A DNA stretch of 64,000 nucleotides from Dysidea avara (GCF_963678975.1 NC_089279.1:27895609-27959608), one strand, 5' to 3'; shown: positions 11,580-24,596, counted from the stretch's first letter. The notes: generated by a model from the letters alone, not told the origin. Translations and numbers: made by a program.

Positions 11580-12011
11580 ACTAACTTAAATATCGCAGAC
11601 TGCGCGGAGATATGATAATGTTCTATCAGCTATTACACAGCCATTTCAGTCTAGATACATCAGATTTGTTTACTTCTGTGACTTCATCAACAACTAGGGG
11701 TCACAATTACAAGTTATTTAAACCCCAAGCAACATCAAGAGTGAGATCTACTTTTTTCACTGTACGAGTCATCAATGACTGGAACAGTTTACCCAATCAC
11801 ATAGTTAATGCTCCCACACTTAATGATTTTAAAAATTTTCTCGACAGTGGCTGGTCTACTTTATTGTATGATTATTAATTTGTTAACTATTATTGTATAT
11901 AAGTTTTTGCTATGTAGTTGCCAATTTGTTAAATTCTTTTTGTACAGATCAGGCTTTACAGGCTCCTTGAGCCTTCTTTACCTGTAACACAAATACTAAT
12001 ACTAATACTAG
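11580..12011 (+). mobile_element. 3' end of a second LINE (CR1/L2-like tail)
   Basis: The frame from about 11582 to 11878 encodes the C-terminal tail typical of chicken-repeat-like LINE reverse transcriptases: LKYRRLRGDM, then SRVRSTFFTVRVINDWNSLP, then a short stretch to the stop. It is followed by a short 3' untranslated region and an (AATACT)n-like tail at about 11990-12011, which is how such elements end. Everything 5' of this is missing, so it is a 5'-truncated insertion. Confidence 0.8.
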
Positions 12012-12179
12012 TACACTTGTATACCCACTAATGACAGTAATAGCTGTATATATAGTTGCATAAATATGACCCTATAATGGTCCAAATACATACACACACT
12101 GCATGGTAAAGCCTTATAGCTGCAGTACTGTAATTACCCAACACATGATGTAATGTTTGCTTGTATCACTGTATCAAGA

Positions 12180-12962
12180 CACACGGTAGTGTGTCGTGCG
12201 GCCCAAGAAGCCGGCGCGCCACACCGTGAGTATATTGACAGGAAGAACGAAAACGTCATTTTCACACCTTTGTATCTCGGTGATCACTTATCTGATTGGA
12301 ACCAAATTTGCTACACAGTTGCCCGCCAGCCAAGGGAGTCTACATTCCAAATTTGAAGGAAATCGCTCCAGCCATTTCCGAGATACGAGCTGCCAAAGTT
12401 TCGTTTTTTTTTCTTCGTTTTTTTCTTCTTCTTCGTCTTTTCGCACACTTGCAAAAATTACTATAACAAGCAAACGCGTACTCCGATCGCCTTGAAGTTT
12501 GGCACACAGAAAGGGAGTCCAAAGGCGAATCCTAGCATCAACTTTGGTACAAATCCGATGAATGGTTCAGGAGTTATGACCGATTATTCGCGTAAAACAA
12601 GATCGATTTGTTGTCACGCCTACAGGGTAAACCGCTTCATGGAATGAGTTGAAAATTGCTATGTAGATGGAGTAACCATCGTAGGAGTGCCTTTTGGTGG
12701 TTTGAAAGGAATCGAGATGAAGACCACGGAGATATGACACAAAACCCAACCTGTGTCACAATTACGCGATCGATTTTTATGAATAAAAAAAGTATTAGTT
12801 TTCACGCCTACTAGGCAAACCGCTTAGAGCAATGAGCTGAAAATCGGTGTATAGCTGGAATAATCTTCATAGAAAGTCCTTGCAGTAGTACAGAAGAATC
12901 GGATTACAAACCACTGAGTTATGATTCGAAAGCCAACTCCGTGTAGCAAATGCGAGATCGAG
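12180..12962. repeat. Tandem diverged 170-190 bp modules
   Basis: About 12600-12770 and 12775-12960 are diverged copies of one module (TTGTCACGCCTACAGGGTAA versus TTTTCACGCCTACTAGGCAA, then the same order of conserved words). A related but weaker copy precedes them at about 12480-12600. The block leads directly into the minisatellite through a CTCTAATA motif near 12965. It probably belongs to the same large non-coding element as the array. Confidence 0.6.
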
Positions 12963-13034
12963 ATACTCTAATAAAACAGTCACCCTAATAGAACATTCGG
13001 CTAATTTATTTACTCCATTATAGAATTTTATTAC

Positions 13035-16000
13035 ATCACAAGTTATTCTGTAGGGAGTTCAGCTGCAAATAGTTAATCTTATAGACAGTTCAGCAAGAAG
13101 ACAGTCACCATGTGGAGAGTTAAGCAAATATACCACTATAGAGATTCAGAACATTACAAGTCACACTGAAGAAAGTTCAGTTATAAACAAGTCATGCACT
13201 GTGTAGAGAATTCAGCTACAATTAAGTCACTCTCTAGAGAATTCAGTTACACAGAATTCTGCTACACACAAGTCACTGTGGAGAGAGTTCAGCTACAAAC
13301 AAATTACCCTTTAGAGTGATCAGCTACAAACAAAACACTTTGCAGGGTGTTCAACTGCAACAAATCAATTACCTTTAGAGCGATCAGCAATGAACAAATC
13401 AACACAAATCTACCTGTAGAGAGATCAGCTAGAAACAAATCACCCTGAAGAGAGTTCAGCTACAAAAAATCACCCTATAGAGACATCAGCTAGAAACTAG
13501 ACACAATGTAAGGAGTTCAGCTGCAAGCAATCACCCTGTAGAGAGTTCAGCTAAAACAAATCAACCTGCAGAGAGATCAGCTACAAACAAATCAACCTGC
13601 AGAGAGATCATCTATATACACACAAATCAACTTGTAGACAGATCAGCTACAAACAAATCACCCTGTAGAGAGATCAGCTAGAAACAAATCACCCTGAAGA
13701 GAGGTCAGCTACAAAAAATCACCCTGTAGAGAGATCAGCTACAAACAAATTGCCCTGTAGAGAGATCGGCTACAAACAAATCAACCTGCAGAGAGATCAG
13801 CTATATACGCACAAATCAACTTGTAGAGAGTTCAGCTACAAACAAATTACCCTGTAGAGAGATTGGCTACAAACAAATCAGCCTGTAGAGAGTTCAGCTA
13901 AAACAAATCAACCTGCAGAGAGATCAACTACAAACAAATCACCTTATAGAGAGTTCAGCTACAAACAAATCACCCTGTAGAAAGATCAGCTAGAAGAGGT
14001 CACCATGTAGAGAGCTCAGCTACAAACTAGTGACCTTGTCGAGACATCAGCTAGAAGAAGTTACCTTGTAGAGAGTTCAGCTTCAAACAAATCACCCTGT
14101 AGAAAGATCAGCTAGAAGAGGTCACCATGTAGAGAGCTCAGCTACAAACTAGTGACCTTGTCGAGACATCAGCTAGAAGAAGTTACCTTGTAGAGAGTTC
14201 AGCTACAAAGAAACCATTCTTTAAAGAGCTCAGCTGCAAACAAACCACCTGTACAGAATTCAGCTACAAATAAATCACCCTGTAGAAAGATGAGCTAGAA
14301 AAAGTTACCTTGTAGAGAGTTCAGTTACAAAGAAACCACCATGTAGAGAATTCAGCTACAAACTAGTGACCCTGTAAAGACATCAGCTAGAAGAAGTTAC
14401 CTTGAGAGAGTTCAACTACAAAGAAACCATCATGTAAAGAGTTCAGCTACAAACAAATCTACCTGTAGAGAGATCAGCTAGAAGAAGTTACCTTGTAGAG
14501 AGTTCAGCTTCAAACAAATCACCCTGTAGAAAGATCAGCTAGAAGAGGTCACCTTGTAGAGAGTTCAGTTACAAAAAAACCACCATGTAGAGAGCTCAAC
14601 TACAAACTAGTGACATTGTAGAGACATCAGCTAGAAGAAGTTACCTTGTAGAGAGTTCAGCTACAAAGAAACCATTCTTTAAAGAGCTCAGCTGCAAACA
14701 AACCACCTGTACAGAATTCAGCTACAAATAAATCACCCTGTAGAAAGATGAGCTAGAAAAAGTTACCTTGTAGAGAGTTTAGTTACAAAGAAACCACCAT
14801 GTAGAGAATTCAGCTACAAACTAGTGACCCTGTAAAGACATCAGCTAGAAGAAGTTACCTTGAGAGAGTTCAGCTACAAAGAAACCATTATTTAAAGAGC
14901 TCAGCTGCAAACAAATCACCTATACAGAATTCAGCTACAAACAAATCACCATGTAGAGAGATCAGCTAGAAGAAGTTAACTTGTAGAGAGTTCAGCTACA
15001 AAGAAACCATCATTTAGAGAGTTCAGCTTCAAACAAATCACCTGTAGAGAGTTCAGCTACAAAAAAATCTCCCTGTAGAGAGATCAGCTAGAAGAAGTTA
15101 CCTTGTAGATCGTTCAGCTACAAACAAATCACCCTGTAGAGAGATCAGCTAGAAGAAGTTACCTTGTAGAGAGTTCAGCAACAAAGAAACCACCATGTAG
15201 AGAGTTCAGCTGCAAAGAAATCACCCTGTATAAAATTCTGCCACGAACAAATTGCCCTGTAGAAAGATCAGTTAGAAGAAGTTACCTTGTAGATAGTTCA
15301 GCTACAAACAAATCACCATGTAGAGAGATCAGCTAGAAGAAGTTAACTTGTAGAGAGTTCAGCTACAAAGAAACCATCATTCAGAGAGTTCAGCTTCAAA
15401 CAAATCACCTGTAGAGAGTTCAGCTACAAACAAATCTCCCTGTAGAGAGATCAGCTAGAAGAAGTTACTTTGTAGATCGTTCAGCTACGAACAAGTCACC
15501 CTGTAGAGAGATCAGCTAGAAGAAGTTACCTTGTAGAGAGTTCAGCTACAAAGAAAACACCATGTAGAGAGTTCAGCTGCAAAGAAATCACCCTGTAGAA
15601 AATTCTGCCAGAAACAAATTGCCCCGTAGAAAGATCAGTTAGAAGAAGTTACCTTGTAGAGAGTTCAGCTACAAAGAAACCATTCTGTAAAGAGTTCAGC
15701 TGCAAACAAATCACCTGTACAGAATTCAGCTACAAACAAATCACCCTGCAGAGAGATCAGCTAGAAGAAGTTAACTTGTAGAGAGTTCAGCTACAAAGAA
15801 ACCATCATTTAGAAAGTTCAGTTACAAACAAATCTCCCTTTAGAGAGATCAGCTAGAAGAAGTTACCTTGTAGAGAGTGAAGCTACAAACAAATCACCCT
15901 ATTGAAAGATCAGCTAGAAGAAGTCACCTTGTAGAAAGTTCTGTTACAAAGAAACCACCATGTAGAGAGTTCAGCTACAAACTAGCTACCTTGTAGAGAC

Positions 16001-16783
16001 ATCAGCTAGAAAAGTTACCTTGTAGAGAGTTCAGCTACAAAGAAACCATTCTGTAAAGAGCTCAGCTGCAAACAAATCACCTGTACAGAATTCAGCTACG
16101 AACAAATCATCCTGTAGAGAGATCAGCTAGAAGAAGTTACCTTGTAGATAGTTCAGCTACAAACAAATCACCCTGTAGAGAGATCAGTTAGAAGAAATTA
16201 CCTTGTAGAGTGTTCAGCTACAAAGAAACCATCATGTAGAGAGTTCAGCTGCAAAGAAATCACCCTGTAGAAAATTCTGCCAGAAACAAATTGCCCTGTA
16301 GAAAGATCAGTTAGAAGAAGTTACCTTTTAGAGAGTTCAGCTACAAAGAAACCACCTGTACAGAATTCAGCTACAAACAAATCACCTGTACAGAATTCAG
16401 CTACATACAAATCACCTGTAGAGAGTTCAGCTACAAACAAATCTCCCTGTAGAGAGATCAGCTAGAAGAAGTTACTTTGTAGATAGTTTAGCTACAAACA
16501 AATCACCCTGTAGAAAGATCAGTTAGAAGAAGTTACTTTGTAGAGAGTTCAACTACAAAGAAACCATTCTGTAAAGAGCTCAGCTGCAAACAAATCACCT
16601 GTAAAGAATTCAGCTACAAACAAATCACCCTGTAGAGAGATCAGCTAGAAGAAGTTACCTTGTAGATAGTTCAGCTACAAAAAATCTCCCTGTAGAGAGA
16701 TCAGCTAGAAGAAATTACCTTGTAGAGAGTTCAGCTACAAAGAAACTATCATGTAGAGAGTTCAGCTGCAAAGAAATCACCAC
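13035..16783. repeat. 3.7-kb minisatellite of about 30-bp units
   Basis: A tandem array of roughly 120 units of 29-32 bases. Two monomer types alternate in the later part. One is close to CCTGTAGAGAGATCAGCTAG followed by AAGAAGTTAC. The other is close to CTTGTAGAGAGTTCAGCTAC followed by AAACAAATCAC. The early part (13035-13950) is mostly one diverged type, while the part after about 14000 shows the two-unit alternation and longer blocks repeated almost exactly (for example around 14000-14200, and 14200-14340 against 14660-14800). Every frame contains stops, so it is not coding. Confidence 0.95.
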
Positions 16784-16895
16784 TGTCCAAATTTCAAGGC
16801 AATAGCTCTTTCCAATCTGAAGTTATCAATTGTCAAAGTTGGCAAATTGGATGTGTGTGGAAGACCCCTTTTCGCAAATCTGATCACATATGTAT
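16784..16895. mobile_element. Right terminus of the minisatellite-bearing element
   Basis: The array stops at 16783 and is followed by unique sequence ending TTCGCAAATCTGATCACATAT, which matches the right end of the TATGTGACTGG-type MITE at 4462-4713. This suggests the whole array (with 12180-12962) may lie inside one large member of that family. I could not find the matching left end. Confidence 0.45.
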
Positions 16896-17051
16896 TATAT
16901 ATATAATTTGTACATTTACTGATAAAATATTTAAAGTACATCTACTTCATCTTTTCGTCTTCCTGTAGTAAAGAAAAAAACATAGGTTAAAAAAGTCCCA
17001 AAGCTGGCCATAGGCCGGCTTTGGGGTATACAAATACAAAAAGAAATGAAA

Positions 17052-17370
17052 TCTAATCCAAAACAGCCAAGCTGTAAAAAAAGTGTGCGGCCCTCAGAAA
17101 GGCTATGGTGAAAAAAGATGTGAAATCCAAGGTGGCGGCCAAGAAATGGCTGTGATGGTAGGTTAATGGTAAAAATTTTAATAACGACAATTCAGGTGAA
17201 TTTTTGTGCCGCTTCACAAAATTTACCTGAATTGTCATTATTAAAATTTTTACCATTAACCTACCATCACAGCCATTTCTTGGCCGCCACCTTGGATTTC
17301 ACATCTTTTTTCACCATAGCCTTTCTGAGGGCCGCACACTTTTTTTACAGCTTGGCTGTTTTGGATTAGA
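17052..17370. mobile_element. 319-bp near-perfect palindrome (foldback MITE)
   Basis: Bases 17052-17208 are almost exactly the reverse complement of 17216-17370, with a loop of only a few bases. The ends are TCTAATCCAAAACAGCCAAG and its complement. Because of the symmetry the same 67-codon frame can be read on both strands, which is not evidence for a gene. A shorter relative with the same end words lies at 18002-18158. Confidence 0.9.
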
Positions 17371-18001
17371 TATATATTCTCAGCACGACCTGTACCCATA
17401 AAAAATCATAGTGGTCCAGTAGAAATGTACTGTGACAGACTGACAGCTGTCTGATTGTATGTATATGGTGAGTTACATTAGTTTGTAGCTACATGTGGTT
17501 GATCTCTTCCATTGTAAAGTTATCACTACACATACATAATTGTAAAACAAGTTGAACAACTGAACAAAAATTATAGCGAAGTACAATTTGATCACAACAA
17601 AAAATGCTCAGTCAATACAAACATGATACTATAGTATGAATGCGTTGCTAAAAGTAACTCAAAGATGCAATTAAACATGTTCTTGAAATTTGGCTCATTT
17701 GTAGTACTGCTTGACCCACTAGAAACATCTCACAATCTTTTCGTTCACAATATTTATGTCCAATCAAAAGTTTCACCATACATCTATAAGTAGGCCATAG
17801 AAATACACTATCCTTTCCTAAACTTGTAATGGAGTCAAACTGCACATGACTGTTGTTGACACCTTCACTATCACCACTGGTTGGCTGAAATGCTAATCTG
17901 CTTGAGAAAAATGCACTTTTCTTTTTAGATGTTTTTCAGGATTCAGTTCAACTTGTACATACTATAACCAGTAATACATAATGCAATACAAAAAGAAGTG
18001 A
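17371..18001. other. Gene-free stretch between two related foldbacks
   Basis: Low-complexity AT-rich sequence. A 65-codon minus-strand frame at 17648-17845 shows no domain pattern. No exon recognised. Confidence 0.4.
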
Positions 18002-18158
18002 AATCCATGCAAAAACAGCCAAGCTGTATGAAAAGGGTGCTGCCTTTAAAACCCTAGGTGAAAAAATTTGTGAAATCAAAGGTGGCGGTGAACTTTTTCA
18101 CCCAGGCTTTTTAAAGGCCACACCCATTTTATACAACTCGGCTATTTTTGCATGGATT
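18002..18158. mobile_element. Short relative of the 17-kb palindrome
   Basis: The left end AATCCATGCAAAAACAGCC and the right end GGCTATTTTTGCATGGATT are inverted repeats. The interior shares GGTGGCGG and AGCCAAGCTGT with 17052-17370. A further partial copy follows near 18200-18260. Confidence 0.7.
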
Positions 18159-19014
18159 AATGTTAACACCATTGAAACCATTAATTTTGTTGGCTGACAC
18201 TCTGGTTCACCCTTGAAGCCCACACCTATTTAATAGCTTGGCTCTGTTTTCATGGATAATTATTAGCAGTGGAACTATTGTTAGCTAGCATGGAGATATA
18301 TATATGCAATAGTATAGTTCCATGATTTTCAAAGTTATGTACATATAGCTACTTTATCTTTAGAACGGAACGTGAGACCATTATGCTGACAATTAATTGG
18401 TATGCATATATTCAGTGATATTTTTGCATGTTAAGCTGCGAGACCAATAGACATTGTTGGAATATTAGCTATATTTTTTATTTTGTGGTTTAATTATTCA
18501 CAATAGCTACAATGGAGAAACAGTAATTATACAAAATAGACAATATTTTTAGCCACAAACATGAATTAGTAGTAGTAGTAGTGGTAGTGGTAGTAATAGA
18601 GACACAAAATGTTAATGGACTGTATACATATAAAATAAGATTTGAACAATAGCATGGCAACATGCATGATAATATATTCAAGAAAAGACTTGCAAAGAAA
18701 AGTATAGGCTATACCCTGTAGTTTACTATATAATACAGTTCTACAATTACGTAGCTTGTGAATACTCTTATTGTATATGAATAAAATAATTATGTTGTTG
18801 TGAATACTACTATTTTTAATTGGTAAGCTCATTCAACTAGTTAGTTTCATTTTCTATACTATTGATGTTATCTCTGAATTGAGTCCATTCAACTCATGTG
18901 TACTGATGTAATTGTGTGTCAAGATACACTTGTCCAGTATAATTATGTTCACTCAGTCCATAGAACTGTTTAGTTGACAGGAGTTGATTGAGTTTTGTGG
19001 CTATACATATTAAA

Positions 19015-19544
19015 ATGCAGAGCCTGCTACTTTTCATTATTCTTCTAATTGTGGAATGTAATGCAGAATTCCAGTTCAAGTGTTGGGCTGAGTCATGCAG
19101 TGAGTATGCATCTAAATACGTAACCATATGTATAATAGCTCTGAGATCAACTTTTGTTTATGATAGCAGGTGTAATAATATGTAGTCATGTCTCTTACAT
19201 TCTTTTCACTAGCAAGCAACATGCAGCACATTGTATTATGCACTTTTACATAATTATGTACACACTGTGTGTGTGCTAATGTGTGCATTTATATTCATAC
19301 AACATACATGTGTATGCACATGCGTATATCAGTATGCAATAAATGTGGTAGCTATGTAGACAATTATGTGCCTTTACTACTGTTATGTAGCAAAGCCAAA
19401 TTCACAAATGCAGAATGTGAAAGTGAACTTCTATCCCAACCCTCCTGTAGTGGGACAAACCATTACAGCCGAACTGAGTGGCACCATAAGTTAGTCTGCA
19501 TGCAATGCACTCCTGCACACACTTACACATACTGTACACACACA

Positions 19545-19578
<34 letters not shown>

Positions 19579-19587
19579 GCGCACACG

Positions 19588-19619
<32 letters not shown>

Positions 19620-20578
19620 CATGCACCCATCCATAAACCATAGAGCTTTACAACAATATGTGACCAGGCCTGCAAAAAAGGGCATGTAGGCACATAAAAT
19701 TCCTACCTTTTAAAACTTTTATGACTCATATTTTTTGATGCCATTATGCTACTGTATGGCCACACAACTTCCAGCCCTTATTAAACATTTAATTGGCACC
19801 TTGCAGAATGTAGATAGCTATTCTATCCTGGTCCTGAGATATGATCTTTTATGTGATGGGGTGTAGCTTGTGCCCACATGCCCTGTTTTTGAGGCCTGTT
19901 CACATTTATCTTTGATACACAGTGGAGAAAGTGACTAGCGGTCGAGTGTATGCAAAGGTATTTTTCAACAACTTTCCACCATTGAAAGAAACATATGACT
20001 TCTGTTATCTTTTGTCATACTTAGACAAAAGGAAGTGTCCATTACCAGCAGGTAAGTGGCTCAATAAGCAATGTAAGTATACCATACACTATACTCATTG
20101 CAGGAGATGTGCATTTCAAGTACTCGACGCTACTTAAAAATTCTGTACTTCCAGTAAGCTTAATGTATTTCCAATGTAATATTAAATGTTTGCTGTAACA
20201 TGCAAGGGAAAGTTGATGGCATTAAAGTCTTTAAAGCATAGTTTCCTATTCATAAACACTGTCAATCTTATACAGTATAACCAGTAGATAAAGTCAATTT
20301 ACATGCATTGGCTATTGAATTTGGAATAAGGCTTTCACTGCAGATACAAAACTATTGCAAAAGGTTTCACAATTCAGGTAGCTATACATGTAGACACAGT
20401 TATAAGCTACAATGTATTTTCCAAGTTGCAGCTGCCATATTGCTATACAGACCATATTATGAGAGCTATTATGTTAGTTCACTACTACGTACATGCCTGC
20501 ACATAGTATATACAGTAGTTCACCTAATTTAGTATACAATACAGCCAAAACAAAATTGTGCATTGGTGGAATCTATAG

Positions 20579-20613
<35 letters not shown>

Positions 20614-20782
20614 CTAAACTACTATATAATAAAAGAATTGAGATTCGTGTGAGCAAATCATATGGCTTTGTAGTGAACAATGTTCTACTATACAGGGCAA
20701 CTACAGTGGAACAGCAACGATAACAGATCAGATGAATGATGAAGTGGTTTGTTTAAAGGGAGGATGTGAGATTACTGGATAA
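19015..20782 (+). CDS. ML-domain lipid-binding secreted protein, copy 2
   Basis: Five exons: 19015-19099, 19391-19489, 19923-20051, 20104-20153 and 20696-20782, all GT-AG with phases 1,1,1,0. The product is 149 aa. Residues 1-17 form a signal peptide (MQSLLLFIILLIVECNA). The rest fits the MD-2-related lipid-recognition (ML) fold shared by NPC2, GM2 activator and phosphatidylglycerol/phosphatidylinositol transfer proteins: a Cys pair near the N-terminus, FYPNPPVVGQ, LKETYDFCYLLSYLD with CP twelve residues after the first Cys, GNYSGTATITDQ and a C-terminal Cys. It would act in lysosomes or outside the cell, binding a lipid or sterol in a beta-sandwich pocket; the ligand cannot be told. It is closest to the broken copy at 6804-11477. 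A MITE (19657-19906) lies in intron 2 just before exon 3. Confidence 0.85.
19547..19622. repeat. (CA)n microsatellite in ML copy 2 intron
   Basis: Long (CA)n with a few CG interruptions just after exon 2, in the same position as the CA tracts in the broken copy 1. The tract is therefore older than the gene duplication. Confidence 0.95.
19657..19906. mobile_element. TATGTGACYGG-type MITE, copy 2
   Basis: The ends are ATATGTGACCAGGCCTGCAA and GAGGCCTGTTCACAT. The interior (GGGCATGT, GCCCACATGCCC) matches the copy at 56357-56612 but not those at 4462 or 37910. It lies in intron 2 of ML copy 2. Confidence 0.7.
20588..20612. repeat. (TA)n microsatellite in ML copy 2 intron 4
   Basis: A run of about a dozen TA units in the last intron of ML copy 2. 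Confidence 0.9.
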
Positions 20783-21070
20783 TCATCAATATAAGCCATT
20801 AGCATGTTTTCCTTTTTATAAATACTCTGTGTATACTACATGCAGCAGTGTTAGTTGCAGTTTAGGAATAACTCATCTGCTGTTTACATGTTCTAGCAGT
20901 CAAGATTTTGGTCATTTCAATTATTAATTTTGTTGTCATGAAATCCTTTGCAAAAGATATAATTGGGTAATTAAATGAGTGCATGTCTACTGAGTATTAA
21001 TAATAATGTAAAATTGTTGGCTGTTTGGCTTAACTGAGTGACAGTCTGACACTAGTAGTAGGCATTCCAG

Positions 21071-21518
21071 TAGGGATGCGGCGATTATGCCAGCATAATT
21101 TCGGGAATAATAGGTATGTGTGGAAATCAGGAATTATGCTAGCATTTTGAGGTGATTATAAAGCTTTAACAGTAAGAAAATCTGCAGAATGCACAATTCC
21201 GTTAAAAAAGATCGAGATACTCTAATAGAGCAGTCAGAATCTCTAATAGAACAGTCACTGAATATTATTTACTCTAATAAAGCAGTCATATTAAAGTCAA
21301 ATACTCTAATTCAGCAACCATCTAAAGAATTCAAGACTATTTGAAGCTTAAACATCAATGAAAATAATCTGATACAGCAATAAACTGGCATTATTAGCCA
21401 ATTGTGGTGGCATAATTTTGGGAATAATGGGCAATTCTCAAAAGCATAATAGGTGATTTTTTGAGCACTGCTCAAAAGCATAATGCTCATTTTTTGGAGC
21501 ATAATAGCCTCATGCCTA
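21071..21518. mobile_element. hAT-like element, 448 bp, exact 8-bp TSD
   Basis: The ends are TAGGGATGCGGCGATTATG and GCATAATAGCCTCATGCCTA, imperfect inverted repeats with the TAGGGATG start common among hAT elements. CATTCCAG occurs directly on both sides (21063-21070 and 21519-21526). There is no transposase. The centre (21212-21310) holds a run of CTCTAATAGAGCAGTC-like motifs. Confidence 0.85.
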
Positions 21519-22469
21519 CATTCCAGCCTGATTTTAAAATTTTGGAAAAATGGACTTTTTATATGCTCAATAGATAGAGTATTGAATGCCGATCTCAGAA
21601 ATATATAGTTTGTTGGGTTGGAATTAGCTACTTTGGCATGCACAGTGCTTAAAAACTGAAAAAAGGTATATTTTTTCTCCAGAGCTCCCCATACATTTTA
21701 AAGGGAAAAATGGCACAATTGAATCAGGAAGCCATCTAGCAATCTGGACTGCCTTGAAACTGCAGTTGCTCCTAGCTGCAGGTTTGTACATGTAATGGGA
21801 GTAACTTCAGATCGTATCGGATCTCAACAACCTTTGTATGTTTTGTGGTGAGCAAATATGTTTCTCCTATTGCACATTTCTCAATACAATGGTGTATACC
21901 CATAGGCAAGTGGCTATCTCAAGTAAGTAAAAACATCAAGTTAACAACTTATAAAGGTAAACAACTAAAGTGGAGGTGCCACAATGATGCAACAATACCT
22001 AAGGTGGAGTTGTGGTTTCAATTACGGCATTGTTATGCCGATTTTGAAGTGGTTTGTATTTTTGAGCTTATGACACAGCCATCAGAAAATTACTCTGGAG
22101 CTGAAAATTGCTAACCCGAGCGAAGTAACTACGTACTTTAAAGTAAGCACCAGTGACTACCTTCTATCCGACAGTACGTTTTTTTTAAGTTTTAAAGTAT
22201 TCTACATACATCACAAGGCTTGAAAAGATTACAAAACAACACAAAACTTACTTATATGTAATGCGCACGACAACACTAAGATTTTTATGACGATCAGCGT
22301 GTGGACAAACCCCATAGCGATTTTCATCCTCATTGGAGCTCGCACTACGGAGCAATCCCAAGTTAAACAAGAGTTGTTATTTTGTGCCAGGGTTCTATTG
22401 GGGAATATACGGAGAATTTTTTTATTTAAAAATCTCGGATACTGGAATGCCTACTAGTAGGTATTCAAA

Positions 22470-22470
<1 letters not shown>
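21519..22470. other. Gene-free stretch
   Basis: Open frames at 21311-21643 (minus) and 21845-22114 (plus) show no family pattern or splice support. I see nothing I can name. Confidence 0.4.
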
Positions 22471-22507
<37 letters not shown>

Positions 22508-22548
22508 GTGCGTGTGTGCGTGTGTGCGTGTGTGCGTGTGTGCGTGGG

Positions 22549-22628
<80 letters not shown>

Positions 22629-22631
22629 TGT
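22471..22631. repeat. (TG)n to (TGCG)n compound microsatellite
   Basis: About 30 bases of (TG)n, then (TGTGTGCG)n, then about 80 bases of perfect (TGCG)n. The long Val-Cys or Thr-His frames over it are artefacts. Confidence 0.95.
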
Positions 22632-24596
22632 GGCTTAGCATAGCGGTTTTGGTCTATTGACACTAATTAATAACTTGATGTGTGCAGTTAGTGGACTACA
22701 TACATGGTTGGATGGTATGAGGAAATGATAGCTAAAACATAAAACAATATAGCTGGGTACTTTATACACAATAAATAGCTAGAGCATAATGCCTAATGTA
22801 CTACGTATTTAAATAATGCACTAATTTTCTTCTAATTATAATTATGCCTATAAATTATTTTGCTAGAAAATGGCTGCTTTCTTTAGTTATTTAGGGTATT
22901 TATATGTAACACTGTGTTAAGTGTTCTATATTATATTAGGATAATTTCCACACATCATTACATTTGCTTTGACTCATCTGTTTTAGGGTATAACAATGGA
23001 AGAATAATTGTTCCACAAATGGCAACAAATTATGTTCTAAATTCGTTCAACTTAATAGTACTCCCAAACAACCAGCTTAAGCTCAATAGCAATACAAAAC
23101 ATACACAATATGCACAATATGTTATGCATGAGAAGTGAGAACTGGCATTCAACTGTGTAATACAGTCATGTAGATAAACCTTGTGTGTAGATTTTAGTGT
23201 GCTTTATTAATAAATACAACATTAATACAAAGAAAAAAAAACAAACAAACAAAGCTATACCCATTGAAAGTACTGTAAATGCACTGTACCTTCCTTGTAA
23301 TGAGAAACTTATTTACACTGAATTGCTGGATGTCTATGATCAAGTAAGTTTGACGATCTCATGCTCCAGATGAACAAGTGTAGCAACTGGTGAAAACTAG
23401 TAAACTCAACATTTTCCAAAATGAGAATTAAACAAGATTTAAAAAAGAATCTGACTACTTGTATTATTCAGGCTTTAGAGTCTCTAGTGAGATATAGTTC
23501 AGTAGAATTTCCAGTAATTATTAGTAGTGGTTGTATGCAAATTGTTTCTGCTAGATTGCAGTATAGTGGAGGAAAAGATTGATATAACTGTAGTGCATTA
23601 CTTGACTGAAAAAATGGCCTATAGCTACTAGTAAGAACACAGGGGTGTATCCTTTTATACATGGAGGTTTCCAGATTTGGTAGTAAGTTTGATACAGGGG
23701 TCTGGGGCACAGCTCCCAGTTGCTGACAGATTTTGAACATCAAATGCTTCAAAATTTACTACTTCATGTTCTATGGAAAATATAAACTATTGCTATCTTT
23801 AACATAGTGCTTAGTTGTTTAGCTCCTTTAAGACCTATCAGTTATGGTTGTAATATGGCTGCATGGTTAAGAGTATTGTAGTGATCCAAATAGCTAGCTA
23901 GTCTAGCATTTACATTATTCTTTAATAAAACTATACCTGCAATCCGTTATGAATGTTCTATTAGAGTACTTTTGACTGCTCTGCATCTGACTGCTCTGCA
24001 TCTGACTGCTCTGCATCTGACTGTTCTGCTACTATATCACAAATGCAAGTTGACAATTAACTGCTGATAGCCTATAGCTACCAGTAATGTCATACCTGTT
24101 TTCCCTCAACTTTCATGGCCACAATATAAATGTGGAGTAATGCATTCAGCTGACAATTATGTATTTCTTATACACGCTTGGATATGTAACAGCTAAGTTC
24201 ATAAATTGTATCACCTCAAACTCTACTCAGCACTATTCATATCAATTATTATTGACGGAGAACATCAATAAGACTATGAATGGAATGTGCTGAGTGTCTT
24301 AAAGCAATTAATACTGATAAATGTCTTCCACTATGTGTATACATGTAACAATAAACAGTAAACAAGTGTACATGTTATGTTTATGCCCATGTGTGAAATT
24401 GTATCCAGAAACTAAAATTCTATTCAAAGAAAATAAATTGAAACTAGGGGTTGTTGTGCTCAAACTAAAAAACAACAACCTGACTACGTAGAGCTGTCAA
24501 CTACTACAAAAATTTAATGTTCATATATAGTATATTAGCCTTGTACCACAGCAGTGTGCAGTTATATACTTTCGTGACTGAAAATTTAAAGCAAGC
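22632..24596. other. Gene-free stretch upstream of ML copy 3
   Basis: No exon seen. It contains a fragment with GGGGTCTGGGGC near 23695 and a short tandem repeat of ATCTGACTGCTCTGC (three to four copies, about 23968-24030) next to a CTATTAGAGTA motif. This looks like a local amplification of the dispersed motif. Confidence 0.5.

Noticed and set aside
13035-16783. CRISPR-like array of regularly spaced repeats
   Set aside because: The units are directly adjacent without unique spacers, and the surrounding genes are animal. It is a minisatellite.
17053-17369. Matching 67-codon frames on both strands
   Set aside because: They are the two readings of one palindrome, not two genes.
22333-22663. 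Cys-Val and Thr-His rich open frames
   Set aside because: These are produced by TG/TGCG microsatellites; the same applies to frames at 7253-7412, 7698-7934, 10639-10897 and 19402-19685.
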